Source: Saprospiraceae bacterium
GTDB taxonomy: Bacteria; Bacteroidota; Bacteroidia; Chitinophagales; Saprospiraceae
NCBI GenBank assembly: GCA_016714085.1
Contig: JADJNW010000008.1
Location: 1 to 16,108 of the forward strand
Direction: 5' to 3'
Length of the DNA stretch: 16,108 bases
A program made the position numbers and the translations under genes. Under the pieces are notes generated by a model, which saw only the letters and a program-made list of their open reading frames with translations, made no database searches and was not told where the DNA came from. Within the stretch, counting starts at the first letter, position 1; each line of letters opens with the position of its first letter. Positions 1 through 8,918 of this stretch are shown in pieces.

Positions 1-163
1 TAAAGCAACAACGGTCAGGCATACGCCATTATGCGAGACGCTTTGATCTATCTTTAAAGCTGAAGAAATCGGCGATTCGATTGTAAAATGTGCGTTCGTG
101 CTTCCTTTCGGATGGACGTACAACGCCAAGCGATTCTATAATTCGTTGAACATATTTTTATAA
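1..163 (+). CDS. C-terminal fragment of an unrecognised protein, frameshifted
   Basis: From base 4 the + strand reads SNNGQAYAIMRDALIYL and then meets a stop at a TTT run (positions 53-55). Dropping one T continues the chain as KAEEIGDSIVKCAFVLPFGW and on to ...FYNSLNIFL, with a stop at 161-163. The smooth amino-acid composition across the shift supports one coding sequence whose start lies left of the window. I do not recognise the family; no motif, signal or membrane segment is visible in about 52 residues. The gene converges on the T9SS gene that ends at 259. It could also be spurious, because a TAA lies in the same frame at bases 1-3 and would need another error. Confidence 0.35.
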
Positions 164-266
164 AGGTGTAAAAGATTTAAAGGTGAAAGGGCATAAAGAT
201 GCCAAAGGCGTATAGGCTTATAGAATGAAAGGTAAAATTATGATAAGCCCTTACGCCCTTAAACCC
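164..266. terminator. Possible bidirectional terminator between convergent genes
   Basis: The spacer between the + strand stop at 163 and the - strand stop at 259 carries G-rich blocks on the + strand (AAAGG near 162-166, AAAGGTGAAAGGGC at 179-192) and the approximate reverse complement further on (GCCCTTACGCCCTT at 247-260). The two halves can pair imperfectly, with smaller inversions such as GGGC/GCC inside. Position between converging genes fits a shared terminator. There is no clean GC stem followed by a T run, so the terminator role is an inference from position and symmetry. Confidence 0.3.
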
Positions 267-270
267 TTAA
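248..270 (-). repeat. 8-base-period CCCTTANN array at the T9SS gene stop
   Basis: CCC starts at 248, 256 and 264, exactly 8 bases apart, in units CCCTTACG, CCCTTAAA, CCCTTAAA. Read on the - strand it is a row of AAGGG blocks. The stop codon of the T9SS gene (259-261) sits inside it, and the last coding codons (VLRV) are made of repeat units. The spacing matches the 8-base GG arrays at 10546-10579 and 14786-14858. Confidence 0.55.
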
Positions 271-3045
271 AACATTATCGCCGCGAATCAGTTCGATATA
301 CCCGCTTAATATCTCAGGATTTAATAAAATACCATTACACGCCGTTCATATACGCTGCAAGTATAATAATAAACGCCTTCAGCGAGTTCTTCGCCATTCA
401 GATTGGTGCCATCCCAGTTTAGATTCGCATCATTCGTTTGATACACTAATTGTCCCCAGCGGGTTAAACACTTTAAAATCAACGCTCATGAAACAAAATG
501 GGAATGGCTTGAAGTTGTCATTCGCGCCATCGCCGTTCGGCGTAAATGTATTTGGCAAATCGTAAGAAGGACAGTTGTCCACACAAATAATATTGCTCGG
601 CTCACTTTCACTTGATTAAAATCAAATGCCGTTACATATTAACAACCCACTAAACCTAAAGCTCAGGGCTATGCTCAATGCTCATTTTGGAAGCGCCTTC
701 TACGCTGGCAACTCAATTGGAACTGAGCACTTTCGGAAGGAGCATAATAAATATTATATCCGCCGACATCATCCGCTTCGCGCAAATATTCCAACTCAAA
801 ATATTCACCAAATTATCCTCATCGGTGCAAGCGACACCCTGATCGCAAATATTGAAACAGCCAGTGTTGGCGGGCAAGGCGGCACATCGTCTCTCGGAAT
901 GCCACAAGCTTCCTGCGATGTATTATAAATAGGATTAATAATTCCTTCTATGCCATAAGTACCAATACTTTCAATTTTATAACAATATTCTTGTCCATTT
1001 TGCAAATTATTATCTCGATAGGTCATCTGAGAAACCGTTCCCAATGTATCAAATTCGCCTAAAGCGTTCTTTTTCAATACAATATACTGATAATTATCCC
1101 AAGGTACTTGCTCCTGCCAAGTCAACACATTCGCCCGATCCGTGCCGTTCACACTCAGAAATACAGAAGAAGCTGCATTAGTGCTGCCCAGTGCTTGAGC
1201 GGAACTGCCTGTATAAAAACGAATTTTGTAACTATAAGCCGTACCTACAGTGTTTAATCCGGCATCTGTAAAACAGGTATCATTAGCTTCCGCAAAACTT
1301 TGACTAATAAAATCTGCACCGATCGGCTGGAAGGCCGTTTCATCAGGATTGACGCCTACTGCCCGTAGCACTTCATAACGATAAGGTCCAGATTCAATAA
1401 TGTATCGAGGTCGTCGGCTTTAGGCTTCGACCAGCAGATTTGCATTTCGCCGTTGACGCCATCGGTTGTCAGCACATCCACATTGGTAATGAGCGGTACA
1501 TCCCGACTCAATTGCACACAAACTTCCGCCGAAGGTAAGCTCTCAGGATATTATAAATGCAGCGATTATCGGTTGTAAAATTTGCAAATTCCGCCAGAAT
1601 CCGGTAACAGTATGTACGTCCTCGTTCTACCGTTTCATCCAGAAATAATATCGGTCATTCAGCATCGTAGTGATCGGGGATAGCGTAAGTTTCGCATATC
1701 CTCGCCCAGCCAGACCAGTAACACAAGTGTCAATTGGAAAGACATTACTACCCTCCCGCCGCCAAACAGTAAATCCCGAGAATTCCTTTCCGTTACATCT
1801 TCACAGATATAAGGTTTGAGCGAGTGACTTCTGTGCGACCATTGCCAGATTCTGCATCTACATCTTCCGGCGGCGTGCCTGACTACCTTGATACGAATGG
1901 TTTTAAGGGTTGCCAGTCCACTGGTGTCTCAAAGAAATTATCGGTTGCTTTAAACACTACTGAATAATATTGATCGGAAATATGATTGCAATCGGTTTGC
2001 CATCGAAATTTTTGACCACAGGATCATTCCCGAAAATATTATCATTTAATTCAAATGTTGCTTTATTAGTCGATACTTCAAATGGGCCCCGCCAAGCGCC
2101 GTAAGTCTTACGCGCTGGTTGGTTTCATTAATCGGAGCAGTCGCCGTAACGGTCACTTTACTACTTGCCCCGCGATCACGCAAATTTCTTCAAGCGGGGT
2201 TTCTACTACCGGAGGTTCGTTTCCGCATTCACCACGCTGATTTGGCATATCTCGTGCAATCGTATCAATTGGAATGCCGTCTCGATATTCTACAATAATG
2301 ATCGCAAGATTATATTCCCCTCGCCGTTGTGGCGCATCCCATACAATATCACCGGTTATTTCATTGATACTCAATTGATTCATCAGTTAGGATTAATCAT
2401 ATTAGGAAACATATAGTTGGGTACAGGCAGCCCTGCATCCTGATAAGGCACGATAAAATGATACGATAAACTGTCGCCATCCTGGTCAAAAGCATTCGGA
2501 TTATGCGTATAGCGTTTTCCGACACAAGCCACGTCCACCGGGGGTTGCAGCAATACAGGTGTATTATTACATCCTTGAAATTGCGGATTTGGAAAAGTAT
2601 AAGTTGTTTGAATATGAAAGCGAATTTGTTCTGAATTTGGAAAATTTACATTCAAAATACCCCCTACCCGGTTGGGGTCGTTCATCGAAATTACATAAGT
2701 ACCACGAGAAGGATAAGTATGAAAGGCAATATAAAAATTTTTCTTAATATCATTTTCCAAAGGCTCCCCCTGCGGCGGATTACCAGGTCCATTAGTACGA
2801 ACCACACGATCGCAAAAACCATCGCCCCAGCATACGGTCACAGTGTCGCGGTCAGCCATAGTGCTACTCGTTTTTGAATAAGTCACTACAATAGCTTTTA
2901 TAGTAAGGCTTTCATTGCAATCACCCACTTGTTCAATAGAGATCTCGCCGGCGCGATTATGCGTCGCCAGGGCTACTTGAGCCACCCCAAAAACAAGAAA
3001 ACGCAGTGGCAATGCGAGTATATAGTAGATTTTCTTTGAAGCCAT
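259..3045 (-). CDS. Large exported T9SS type B sorting-domain protein, frameshifted
   Basis: An export signal (KK, then YYILALPLRFLVFGVAQVALA) precedes ATHNRAGEISIEQVGDC, an N-terminus typical of big Bacteroidota surface proteins. I start at ATG 3043-3045; a TTG two codons upstream is less likely. The middle holds beta-rich fibronectin/Ig-like repeats: one long open stretch spans 805-1371 (GPYRYEVLRAVGVNPDETAF and onward), with CPP and NIICVDNC boundaries as in related proteins. The C-terminus (about 560 down to 259) reads LPNTFTPNGDGANDNFKPFP, FNRWGQLVYQTND, NWDGTNLNGEELAEGVYYY and LSGYIELIRG. This is the gliding-motility-associated C-terminal domain, which directs type IX secretion. The product should be about 930 residues, secreted or bound at the cell surface. 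It is broken by many one-base shifts (for example near 2383, 2150, several in 1372-2150, near 450 and near 320), yet sense continues across each one. Substrate or partner cannot be told. Confidence 0.8.
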
Positions 3046-3214
3046 TTGCAATTAGGATTAGTTTCTCACAATTTTTAACACACAATTTAAGCATTTGCTT
3101 TGAAAAGGAATGTAAGCCGTATGGCAAAGCGTTGTTTTTTGTACGAACGATAAAATGAAGGGAATAGTTTGCCTCGAAAGAAAGCTTGATCGAGAAAAGA
3201 AAGAATTGAAAATG

Positions 3215-3736
3215 TCAAACTCCATCACGCAATGCTTGATTCAGCATTTTATAATCAATTTTACCGTCATTCGCTTTCAGGTGTTCCACAATAGCGATGG
3301 CGCGCATAATTCTTTATCCGAACTTTTAGCATTTCCGGCAATATATAATAAAGTGCGTTGCTTTCCGGCGTGAGCGCGTGAAAAAAGCGATTGCCTTCTT
3401 CATCCAATTCTAATAATTCCGCCAATTCTTCGGGCATCGGAAGTCCATATTTGCTATCGTCTTTGCGAAGCGTGGCTTGCACCTGCATCCCAATTTTTAA
3501 CTTTAATGTATCTCTTATTTTTTATTAATATTAATAAAGAATCCGCCGTCACCCTTTGGCATCAATGCGCATTGAAATTCTATTGTATCATTTAAAGTAC
3601 ATACCACACGGCGATCACCACCTTCTGTAATAAACTGATTTGCAATCATATCCGTCACTAAAATATGATGCCCCCAGAGATTGGAATCAAATTTATTGAG
3701 TGTTGTAATAAATGTAATTTCAGAATCAGATGACAT
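3215..3736 (-). CDS. YdeI/OmpD-associated family protein with DUF1905 domain, frameshifted
   Basis: The start MSSDSEITFITTLNKFDSNLWG leads a DUF1905-type beta domain (GGDRRVVCTLNDTIEFQCALMPKGDGGFFININKK). One missing A in an A run near 3520 breaks the frame. The chain resumes as IRDTLKLKIGMQVQATLRKD and DSKYGLPMPEELAELLELDEEGNRFFHALTP, then AIVEHLKANDGKIDYKMLNQAL to the stop at 3215-3217. Two further shifts lie between about 3290 and 3360. Total length near 174 residues is normal for cytoplasmic DUF1905 plus YdeI proteins, whose biochemical role is poorly defined; some are annotated as bacteriocin-protection proteins. It lies 18 bases after the DUF1080 gene and may share its transcript. Family call is firm, function is not. 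Confidence 0.78.
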
Positions 3737-3754
3737 AATAATATATAAAATTGA

Positions 3755-4277
3755 TTAAAACTCGGTATTCGCTTTTTTCAAATTTAATTTTTTAATCCAA
3801 ACATTCCGATACATTACATTATGCCCCTCTGCTTGTAATTTCAAGCCTCCTGGCGTATCTGTGATGCCTTTGCCGCCATCATTTCCACCGTCGATTCCGG
3901 AGTTCACCCCATACTTGATTGATTATCTGATTGGTATGTATTTTTTCTCCGTTAAAATAAATGGTAACCATCGCTGGTTCTGTTCTTTTACCATCTTTAA
4001 ATCTATCTGCCGAACCATATTTGCCGCCAGCTGCCGCAGGGTCGTTGCTATTCATCGCAGTGCCAGCATCCACGGGGTCTTGCACGATTTCCCATTTGAT
4101 GGGTAAGGTTGCTGCCAAACGCGGACTTTTCCAATATGTCCATTTCGCATCCAACATTGAGCGCGTACCATCAAAGTACATTTTAGCGCCTTTAATGGGC
4201 TTCGCGCCAACACCGATTTGTACATTTACATTAATAATACTAATTAAAATAAATAATCCGATGTATAATATTTTCAT
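3755..4277 (-). CDS. Secreted DUF1080 (3-keto-disaccharide hydrolase-type) protein, internally shortened
   Basis: A signal peptide (MKILYIGLFILISIINVNVQ) precedes GVGAKPIKGAKMYFDG and PIKWEIVQDPVDAGTAMNSN, the usual opening of the DUF1080 lectin-like beta-sandwich family. Members act on sugar-containing substrates in the periplasm or outside the cell; several are described as 3-keto-glycoside hydrolases. The end reads MVTIYFNGEKIHTNQ, then after one frame change near 3905 NSGIDGGNDGGKGITDTPGG, LKLQAEGHNVMYRNVWIKKL and the stop at 3755-3757. About 80-100 residues normally found between the GGxY region and the RFKDGK strand are absent: AAAGGKYGSAD runs directly into RFKDGKRTEP near 4004. The protein would be about 174 residues, too short to complete the fold. 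It follows the GH-like gene by 13 bases. Confidence 0.75.
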
Positions 4278-4290
4278 TGTAAATGTAATT

Positions 4291-5603
4291 TTATAATGAT
4301 TTTATTTTCAAAAAAACGCCTTTTATCCCGGCAGGACTCAATACGGAAGCGCCTTTTGAAGGTATTTTAATATTTTCCGTTTTTATTTTTTCTTTTTTAT
4401 AAATATCCCACCATTCAAATGTATAATTTCCTTTTTTTAACTCCAGATTTAATTTTATTGCATCCGAAGTAAGTGGCTCTAAATAAACGATATAATTTTT
4501 TTTATCTTTCATGGCGTAAGCAAATGCGCCTTCTACGTGTCCGAGAAAAGAATGATCGGGCTTCAAAGTGCCTAAATCCAAGCTTTCAGGTATTTTTTAA
4601 AATTTTAAATAGGTTCTAAATGTCGGGCTGCCACCACCGGGTGCATTATAATTTGCATCTGTACCGTCCTCATAACCAACACTAAATGAATAATCCAAAT
4701 GATTAAATAATCCGCCGCCGCTCATCATAAAGCGCCAGGCTTGACGAATGTAAGTTTCATCTTCTTTACCGGCAAAGCCTGTTTCATTAAATCCGATAAC
4801 TTTATTTAGTTTGTAATTTAAAGAAATCACTTCAGGATGTGCATAATGAAATGTGTAAATAGAAATATTCGGGTCGGTCGCATAAATCGGTTGCTTAAAA
4901 TTCGCAATATTATGCGATATTAAATGTTTTTGGGCAAGGATTGCTCTTCATTTACAATCCAGTTGGACAATGTCTGATGCCAATCTCTCGACTTTTTTGA
5001 CGGCACTTCCAGCGTATTTTTCCAATGATTTCCAGCTTGTTGGAGGTCTTCTCTGGCGATAAAATCATTCCAGATTAATATGGCATCTTTACTATCCGCC
5101 CAGGGTTCATTTTGAATTTCAAAATAAAAATGATCATAAAGATAAGCCAGCCCGCTCCATAATAAGACGAGAAAAGCGTAATTTCAACAATGACGCCATT
5201 TTCAGCGGCTTTTTCATAAAATCATGGAGACGTGTAAAATAATCCTCATTCCATTTAGTCAAATCGTATTTATCATTTATTTTTGCCAAGGAAGTAATAA
5301 CTTTGATTCTTTAGGAGCTAAAGTATTTTTTTCAATGCCAAATGCGCCAGGCTTTTCGTAATAAGCGCCCATGAATAGGCGTGTTGTATTCAATCCGTCT
5401 TGTTTAATACTTTGTAAATATTTAGTATAATCAAAATCCAGATTCATTAATGCGCCATAATGTTCGCCCGATCCAACTATAATAATTGGCTTTCCATGAT
5501 ATTCAAAATAATGCGGATTTTGCGGCAGGAGTCGCAAAGGTTGAGCAGCAGATGGAAGCATATAAAAAATGAGTAAATAAAATATAAATAGCAGGTCTCT
5601 CAT
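4291..5603 (-). CDS. Secreted clan GH-A-like glycoside hydrolase, frameshifted
   Basis: A signal peptide (MRDLLFIFYLLIFYMLPSAA) is followed by LRLLPQNPHYFEYHGKPIII and VGSGEHYGALMNLDFDYTKY, resembling cellulase/DUF4038-like TIM-barrel hydrolases of Bacteroidota. EIQNEPWAD (Glu codon 5106-5108) fits the acid/base on strand 4 and GFNETGFAG (Glu codon 4783-4785) fits the nucleophile on strand 7. A C-terminal beta domain follows (GAFAYAMKDKKNYIVYLEP, NYTFEWWDIYKKEK, SPAGIKGVFLKI) and may bind sugars. Open pieces are 5277-5603, 4597-4830 and 4291-4581, with frame changes near 5280, 5150, 4935 and 4600. Near 5148, YYGAGW jumps almost directly to YLYDHFYFEIQNEP, so roughly 40 residues of the barrel appear to be missing. 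It leads a probable three-gene transcript with the DUF1080 and YdeI genes. Substrate unknown. Confidence 0.75.
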
Positions 5604-5861
5604 GATGCCAAACTTATAACTACAAATTAATTTTCAAGCGTCTTCCAAATGTAATCAAAAAGAAGAAGCCTGAAAAATTTTAGTCCGGCAAAATGCTATA
5701 CGGCAAAAATTAAAAGTAGTTTAGAGATAAATAAGGCAAGTAAAAGCTTCTACAAAATACTTAAATAATTAAAAACTTGATTTTGTCAAGTGACCATTGT
5801 AACATTGTAAAGTAAAAAGAAGATATTTTTTGTAAGCACAATTATTTGTAAATTTCTTATC
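5604..5861. other. Divergent intergenic region
   Basis: This 258-base AT-rich spacer separates the - strand GH-like gene from the + strand cluster, so it should hold promoters in both directions. Apart from the candidate - strand promoter, I see a short direct repeat CATTGTAACATTGTAA near 5795-5810, in the right place to act on the + strand cluster. No clear TAnnTTTG was found for the + side, and no coding potential. Confidence 0.4.
5609..5637 (-). promoter_or_regulatory. Candidate Bacteroidota-type promoter for the GH-like cluster
   Basis: On the - strand TTG (5635-5637) is followed after 18 bases by TAAGTTTG (5609-5616), matching the known TTG / TAnnTTTG pattern of Bacteroidota primary sigma promoters. 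The ATG is at 5603, so the message would be almost leaderless. A second -7-like TACATTTG lies at 5646-5653 and would give a more normal leader, but has no TTG at the right distance. Either could be chance in AT-rich DNA. Confidence 0.35.
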
Positions 5862-6773
5862 ATGAATAAAATTCGTTATTTCCTTATCCTGTTTTTCACT
5901 TTTTGGTCTATTATCTCTCTTTTTTCACAGAGCGATTTTCGCCAAGATTCAACTTTTTTGCGAGAAAAAGTTGAAGATTACCGTGCATGGTTAACTATCA
6001 ATCAACTTGATGAACTTTTTGCTATTGATACTTTGAATATCCTTTCTAATAAAGTTATTATGACTCTTATTCCCTCATCCAATAATCCTGTTTGTGATAC
6101 ACTACAAGCTACTTGGAGTCTATTGAAACGAGAATTTTGGTTGCAACATCAAGTACATTTTCACGAGCATCTTTTTGAGAAATTTTTATTCCAATTTGAA
6201 CTGCCTGCTGACTCTGCTGAACTATTTATCTCTTGCAAGGATGATTCGAATTTCAAGGTTCGAATTTTTTTTCAAGATGGTAAAATTGAACTGGAAGAAT
6301 ACAACCTTAAATCAATGGGAAATGGGAGTTTTAGTATTTTAATAGATAGTTTGCAGAATTTCAATGCTGGTGGGAGATTACAAAAATTAGAGCGTAGTAA
6401 CTTCGAAACTATTACTCAACAAATCCAGCGATTTTTTGAAGAATATTACCAAAATAGAGGCTTCTGGCTCCGCAAAGCACTCCTTATAACAAAGCAGTCT
6501 TTTTATAATGAGTTAAACCTTGAGATAAGTCATCTTAAAAATGAAGTCGTCCAAGATGGTTACTTTGAATATCATAACATTAAGGTTAACATACTTCAGG
6601 AAGGACCGGAGGTAAAAGTAAATTGGAAATTTCAAGGAAAATATGGTTCTGGTATTTTCTCTCCTCCTCGACAACCTAAAGACTATAAGGATATGGAATT
6701 GACATATAGAGAAGAATTGGAGGAATATGAATATTATTTATTCCGAAGATTAGAAGACCACCTGCATAAGTAA
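5862..6773 (+). CDS. Exported protein of unknown function, first gene of the caspase cluster
   Basis: This intact 303-residue frame opens with a signal peptide: MNKIRYFLILFFTFWSIISL, then FSQ as a likely cleavage region. The mature part is rich in aromatic and charged residues and has no cysteine cluster, repeat or catalytic motif that I can identify. It looks alpha/beta, and the C-terminal third is strongly acidic and helical (YREELEEYEYYLFRRLEDHL). No lipobox is seen, so it is probably periplasmic. I do not recognise the family. It is followed 29 bases later by a membrane protein and then the TPR-caspase gene on the same strand, which suggests one operon and a shared envelope role. Base composition is clearly more AT-rich than the E1 or T9SS genes, as in the two genes after it. 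The ATG has an AT-rich leader, usual for this phylum. Confidence 0.8.
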   Translation: MNKIRYFLILFFTFWSIISLFSQSDFRQDSTFLREKVEDYRAWLTINQLDELFAIDTLNILSNKVIMTLIPSSNNPVCDTLQATWSLLKREFWLQHQVHFHEHLFEKFLFQFELPADSAELFISCKDDSNFKVRIFFQDGKIELEEYNLKSMGNGSFSILIDSLQNFNAGGRLQKLERSNFETITQQIQRFFEEYYQNRGFWLRKALLITKQSFYNELNLEISHLKNEVVQDGYFEYHNIKVNILQEGPEVKVNWKFQGKYGSGIFSPPRQPKDYKDMELTYREELEEYEYYLFRRLEDHLHK

Positions 6774-6802
6774 GTATATTCAATAATTGAATCAATAATA
6801 AT

Positions 6803-7237
6803 ATGTCAAAAACTCGTATAGTCTCATCTCGAACTCATCTTGCGTGGCTTATTGTCAGCTATCATTTTGGCTTGATATTTATTTTATTCATTTATTATTT
6901 ATTCAATGGATTTCTTCCTGAAGAATTCACTACATTGATGAGCATATTAACACCTATAGCTACTTTGTATGCAGGAACAGTTTTTCGATACCTTGGAAAA
7001 AGTCTAAAAGTTACAACCAAGACTAATCCTGATCCAATTGATCTACAGATAGTTTATGTGCACCGACTAATTCTAATCCATTTTTCAGTAATATTATTTT
7101 TACTTTCTTCAGATGCACTTTTTAATTGGGTCAACTTTTTAACCATGATTACATTACTGGGTTCTTTTGAAGCTTTATTTGGCGGATATATGGCTTATAT
7201 TCTTCAGGCAGTATTTGGAGGAGAAATGAATGATTGA
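6803..7237 (+). CDS. Small four-helix integral membrane protein, unknown
   Basis: This intact 144-residue frame has four hydrophobic segments, at about residues 13-34 (LAWLIVSYHFGLIFILFIYY), 43-64 (TTLMSILTPIATLYAGTVF), 88-105 (LILIHFSVILFLLSSDALF) and 108-137 (NFLTMITLLGSFEALFGGYM). A polar loop of about 20 residues (LGKSLKVTTKTNPDPIDLQ) lies between the second and third. The positive N-terminus (MSKTRIVSSRTH) suggests a cytoplasmic start. There is no enzymatic or transporter signature and I cannot name the family. It sits between the exported protein (29 bases upstream) and the TPR-caspase gene (18 bases downstream), so the three are likely co-transcribed and could act together at the inner membrane. 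Confidence 0.78.
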   Translation: MSKTRIVSSRTHLAWLIVSYHFGLIFILFIYYLFNGFLPEEFTTLMSILTPIATLYAGTVFRYLGKSLKVTTKTNPDPIDLQIVYVHRLILIHFSVILFLLSSDALFNWVNFLTMITLLGSFEALFGGYMAYILQAVFGGEMND

Positions 7238-7255
7238 TTTTTAAAATTTCTTTAT

Positions 7256-8913
7256 ATGAAGTATTTTTATTTACTATTCATATTTTTGAACTGGTCAAAT
7301 CTTACAGGTCAAGAAGACTTAAACATCAATGGAGGCTCAAGAATGTTAATGGTTAATTCCCCTATATATTTTGGTGGGATTCCCAAAAGCATACTGATGC
7401 AGAAGGAAAGATATACTATAAATATTTAGATGGAACTTCTGTTACAGAAAAAGATTTTAAACAATCTGAAGATATTCAACTAAATATAGGCTTGAAACTT
7501 GATAATGGGAATTATGATGGCGCTATACTTGATGCCAATAGAGCTATTGCAATCAATCCCAAAAATTATCATGCATATCACCTACGAGGCTTATCCAAAG
7601 CAAATAAAAGTGATTTTATTGGTGCAAAAACTGACATTACTATTGCTGTTCAGTTAAACCCATATTTTACAGAAGCAATTTTTAATCTGGGTAAGTTAAA
7701 CTTTGAGTTAAAAGATTACAATACTGCTGTTGAAATAATTTCTAAAGCTATTGAGCTTGATTCAACAGATTCAGAAAAGTTTGCATTCCGAGCTTATGCA
7801 AAAGAACTATTAGGCGATTTTAAAAGTGGTATCAAAGATTTGACTAAAGCAATTCAAATTAATCCACGTGCAGATTAATATTATTCAAGGGGAATTTTAA
7901 AAAGCAAAGATATTGATTTGAGGGCAGCTATTGCTGATTTTTCTAAAGCAATAGAAATCAATCCATTCCATGAAAATGCTTTTTTGGGAAAGAGGAGTAT
8001 GTAGGTTTCGTATAGCTGATTATAGTGGCGCAAAAGAAGATTTTTCTGATGTTATAAAGATTAATCCTAAAAATTATAATTGCCTCTATAATAGAGGTCT
8101 TACAAATGAAAGGCTAGGGAACAGAAAAGAAGCTATAGGAGATTTAAAAAAGCTCTTGAAATAAAACCTGATTATTTGGATGCTTGGAATGCATTAAAAC
8201 GTCTTGATGGGGATTCATCTATTGAGCCTAATCGCCCACCTACTCTTTGGCTCGTGTCAGTGGGTATAAGCAACTATCAACATGATTATCAACTTTCAAC
8301 ATTGGAATGGACTGTGAATGGAGTGCATAATGTAGCAAATCTATTTAAGGAAAAATGGAATTTAAATCAAGAAAACCTATTTATCCTTACTAACCAAGGG
8401 GCAAGACGTAGGGCTATTCTTGATTCATTGGAAGTACTTACTAACCCAATTAAAGTAGGGAAAGAAGATATGGTTATTTTTTTCTTTTCAGGACATGGCA
8501 TGATGGCAGGCAATAAAATTGGTATTTGCCCATGGGATTATGCTACACCTCAACATCTTATTTCTGATGAGGAAATTATTGGCATTTTGAGTGATAAGGT
8601 TGATCCTAAATTACTTGAAAGGCTTAACTTTCAAAGGAGAAATATTTCTGGCGGATTGGCATATATAACATCAACGAGAGCGGGCTCTAATTCTTATGGG
8701 ACAGGCGATGAAGGAGGTTTTTTCACTAAATATTTATTAGAAGGATTAGAAAAAGGTTTAGCTGATAATGATGAAAATAAAATAGTTACCATTGATGAAA
8801 TTTTTCAATATATCAGATTAAGCTTGAGCAAGAGAACAAATGATGCCCAAATTGCTGAAATAAATGAAAAAGGATATGATAAGAATATGCCTGTGATAAT
8901 ATTATCTAAATAA
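7256..8913 (+). CDS. Secreted TPR plus caspase-like (C14 fold) protein, frameshifted, no catalytic Cys seen
   Basis: The start at ATG 7256 gives a signal peptide (MKYFYLLFIFLNWSNLTGQ). After a frame change near 7360 come at least five tetratricopeptide repeats with the usual AINPKNYHAYHLRGLSKANK phrasing (about 7480-8190). They are interrupted by an in-frame TAA at 7876-7878, a shift at the T run near 7980 and a shift at the A run near 8148. The C-terminal 230 residues form a caspase/metacaspase-like domain: LWLVSVGISNYQ (strand 1), VIFFFSGHGMM (catalytic His codon 8494-8496), GGLAYITSTRAGSNS and FFTKYLLEGLEKGLADND. The strand and loop that should hold D-x-C-[HK]-S is absent: EEIIGILSDK runs into VDPKLLERL near 8598. 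The only Cys in the domain (GICPWDY) is too close to the His. It would be a pseudo-protease, unless sequence is missing. The stop at 8911-8913 is 5 bases from the convergent E1 stop. Confidence 0.78.
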
Positions 8914-8918
8914 GAAGG

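Noticed and set aside
164..270. Possible CRISPR-like or direct-repeat array from repeated AAAGG/CCCTT blocks
   Set aside because: The units are only 8 bases and there are no repeat-spacer alternations or neighbouring cas genes.
626..928. Open + strand frame of 100 residues
   Set aside because: The - strand encodes the conserved CPP/NIICVDNC region of the T9SS protein here; the + frame has no recognisable features.
8176..8913. Calling the caspase-domain frame a separate gene starting at 8176
   Set aside because: The preceding TPR frame flows into it through a one-base change in an A run (LKKALEIKPDYLDAWNAL), so it is one protein with the TPR part.
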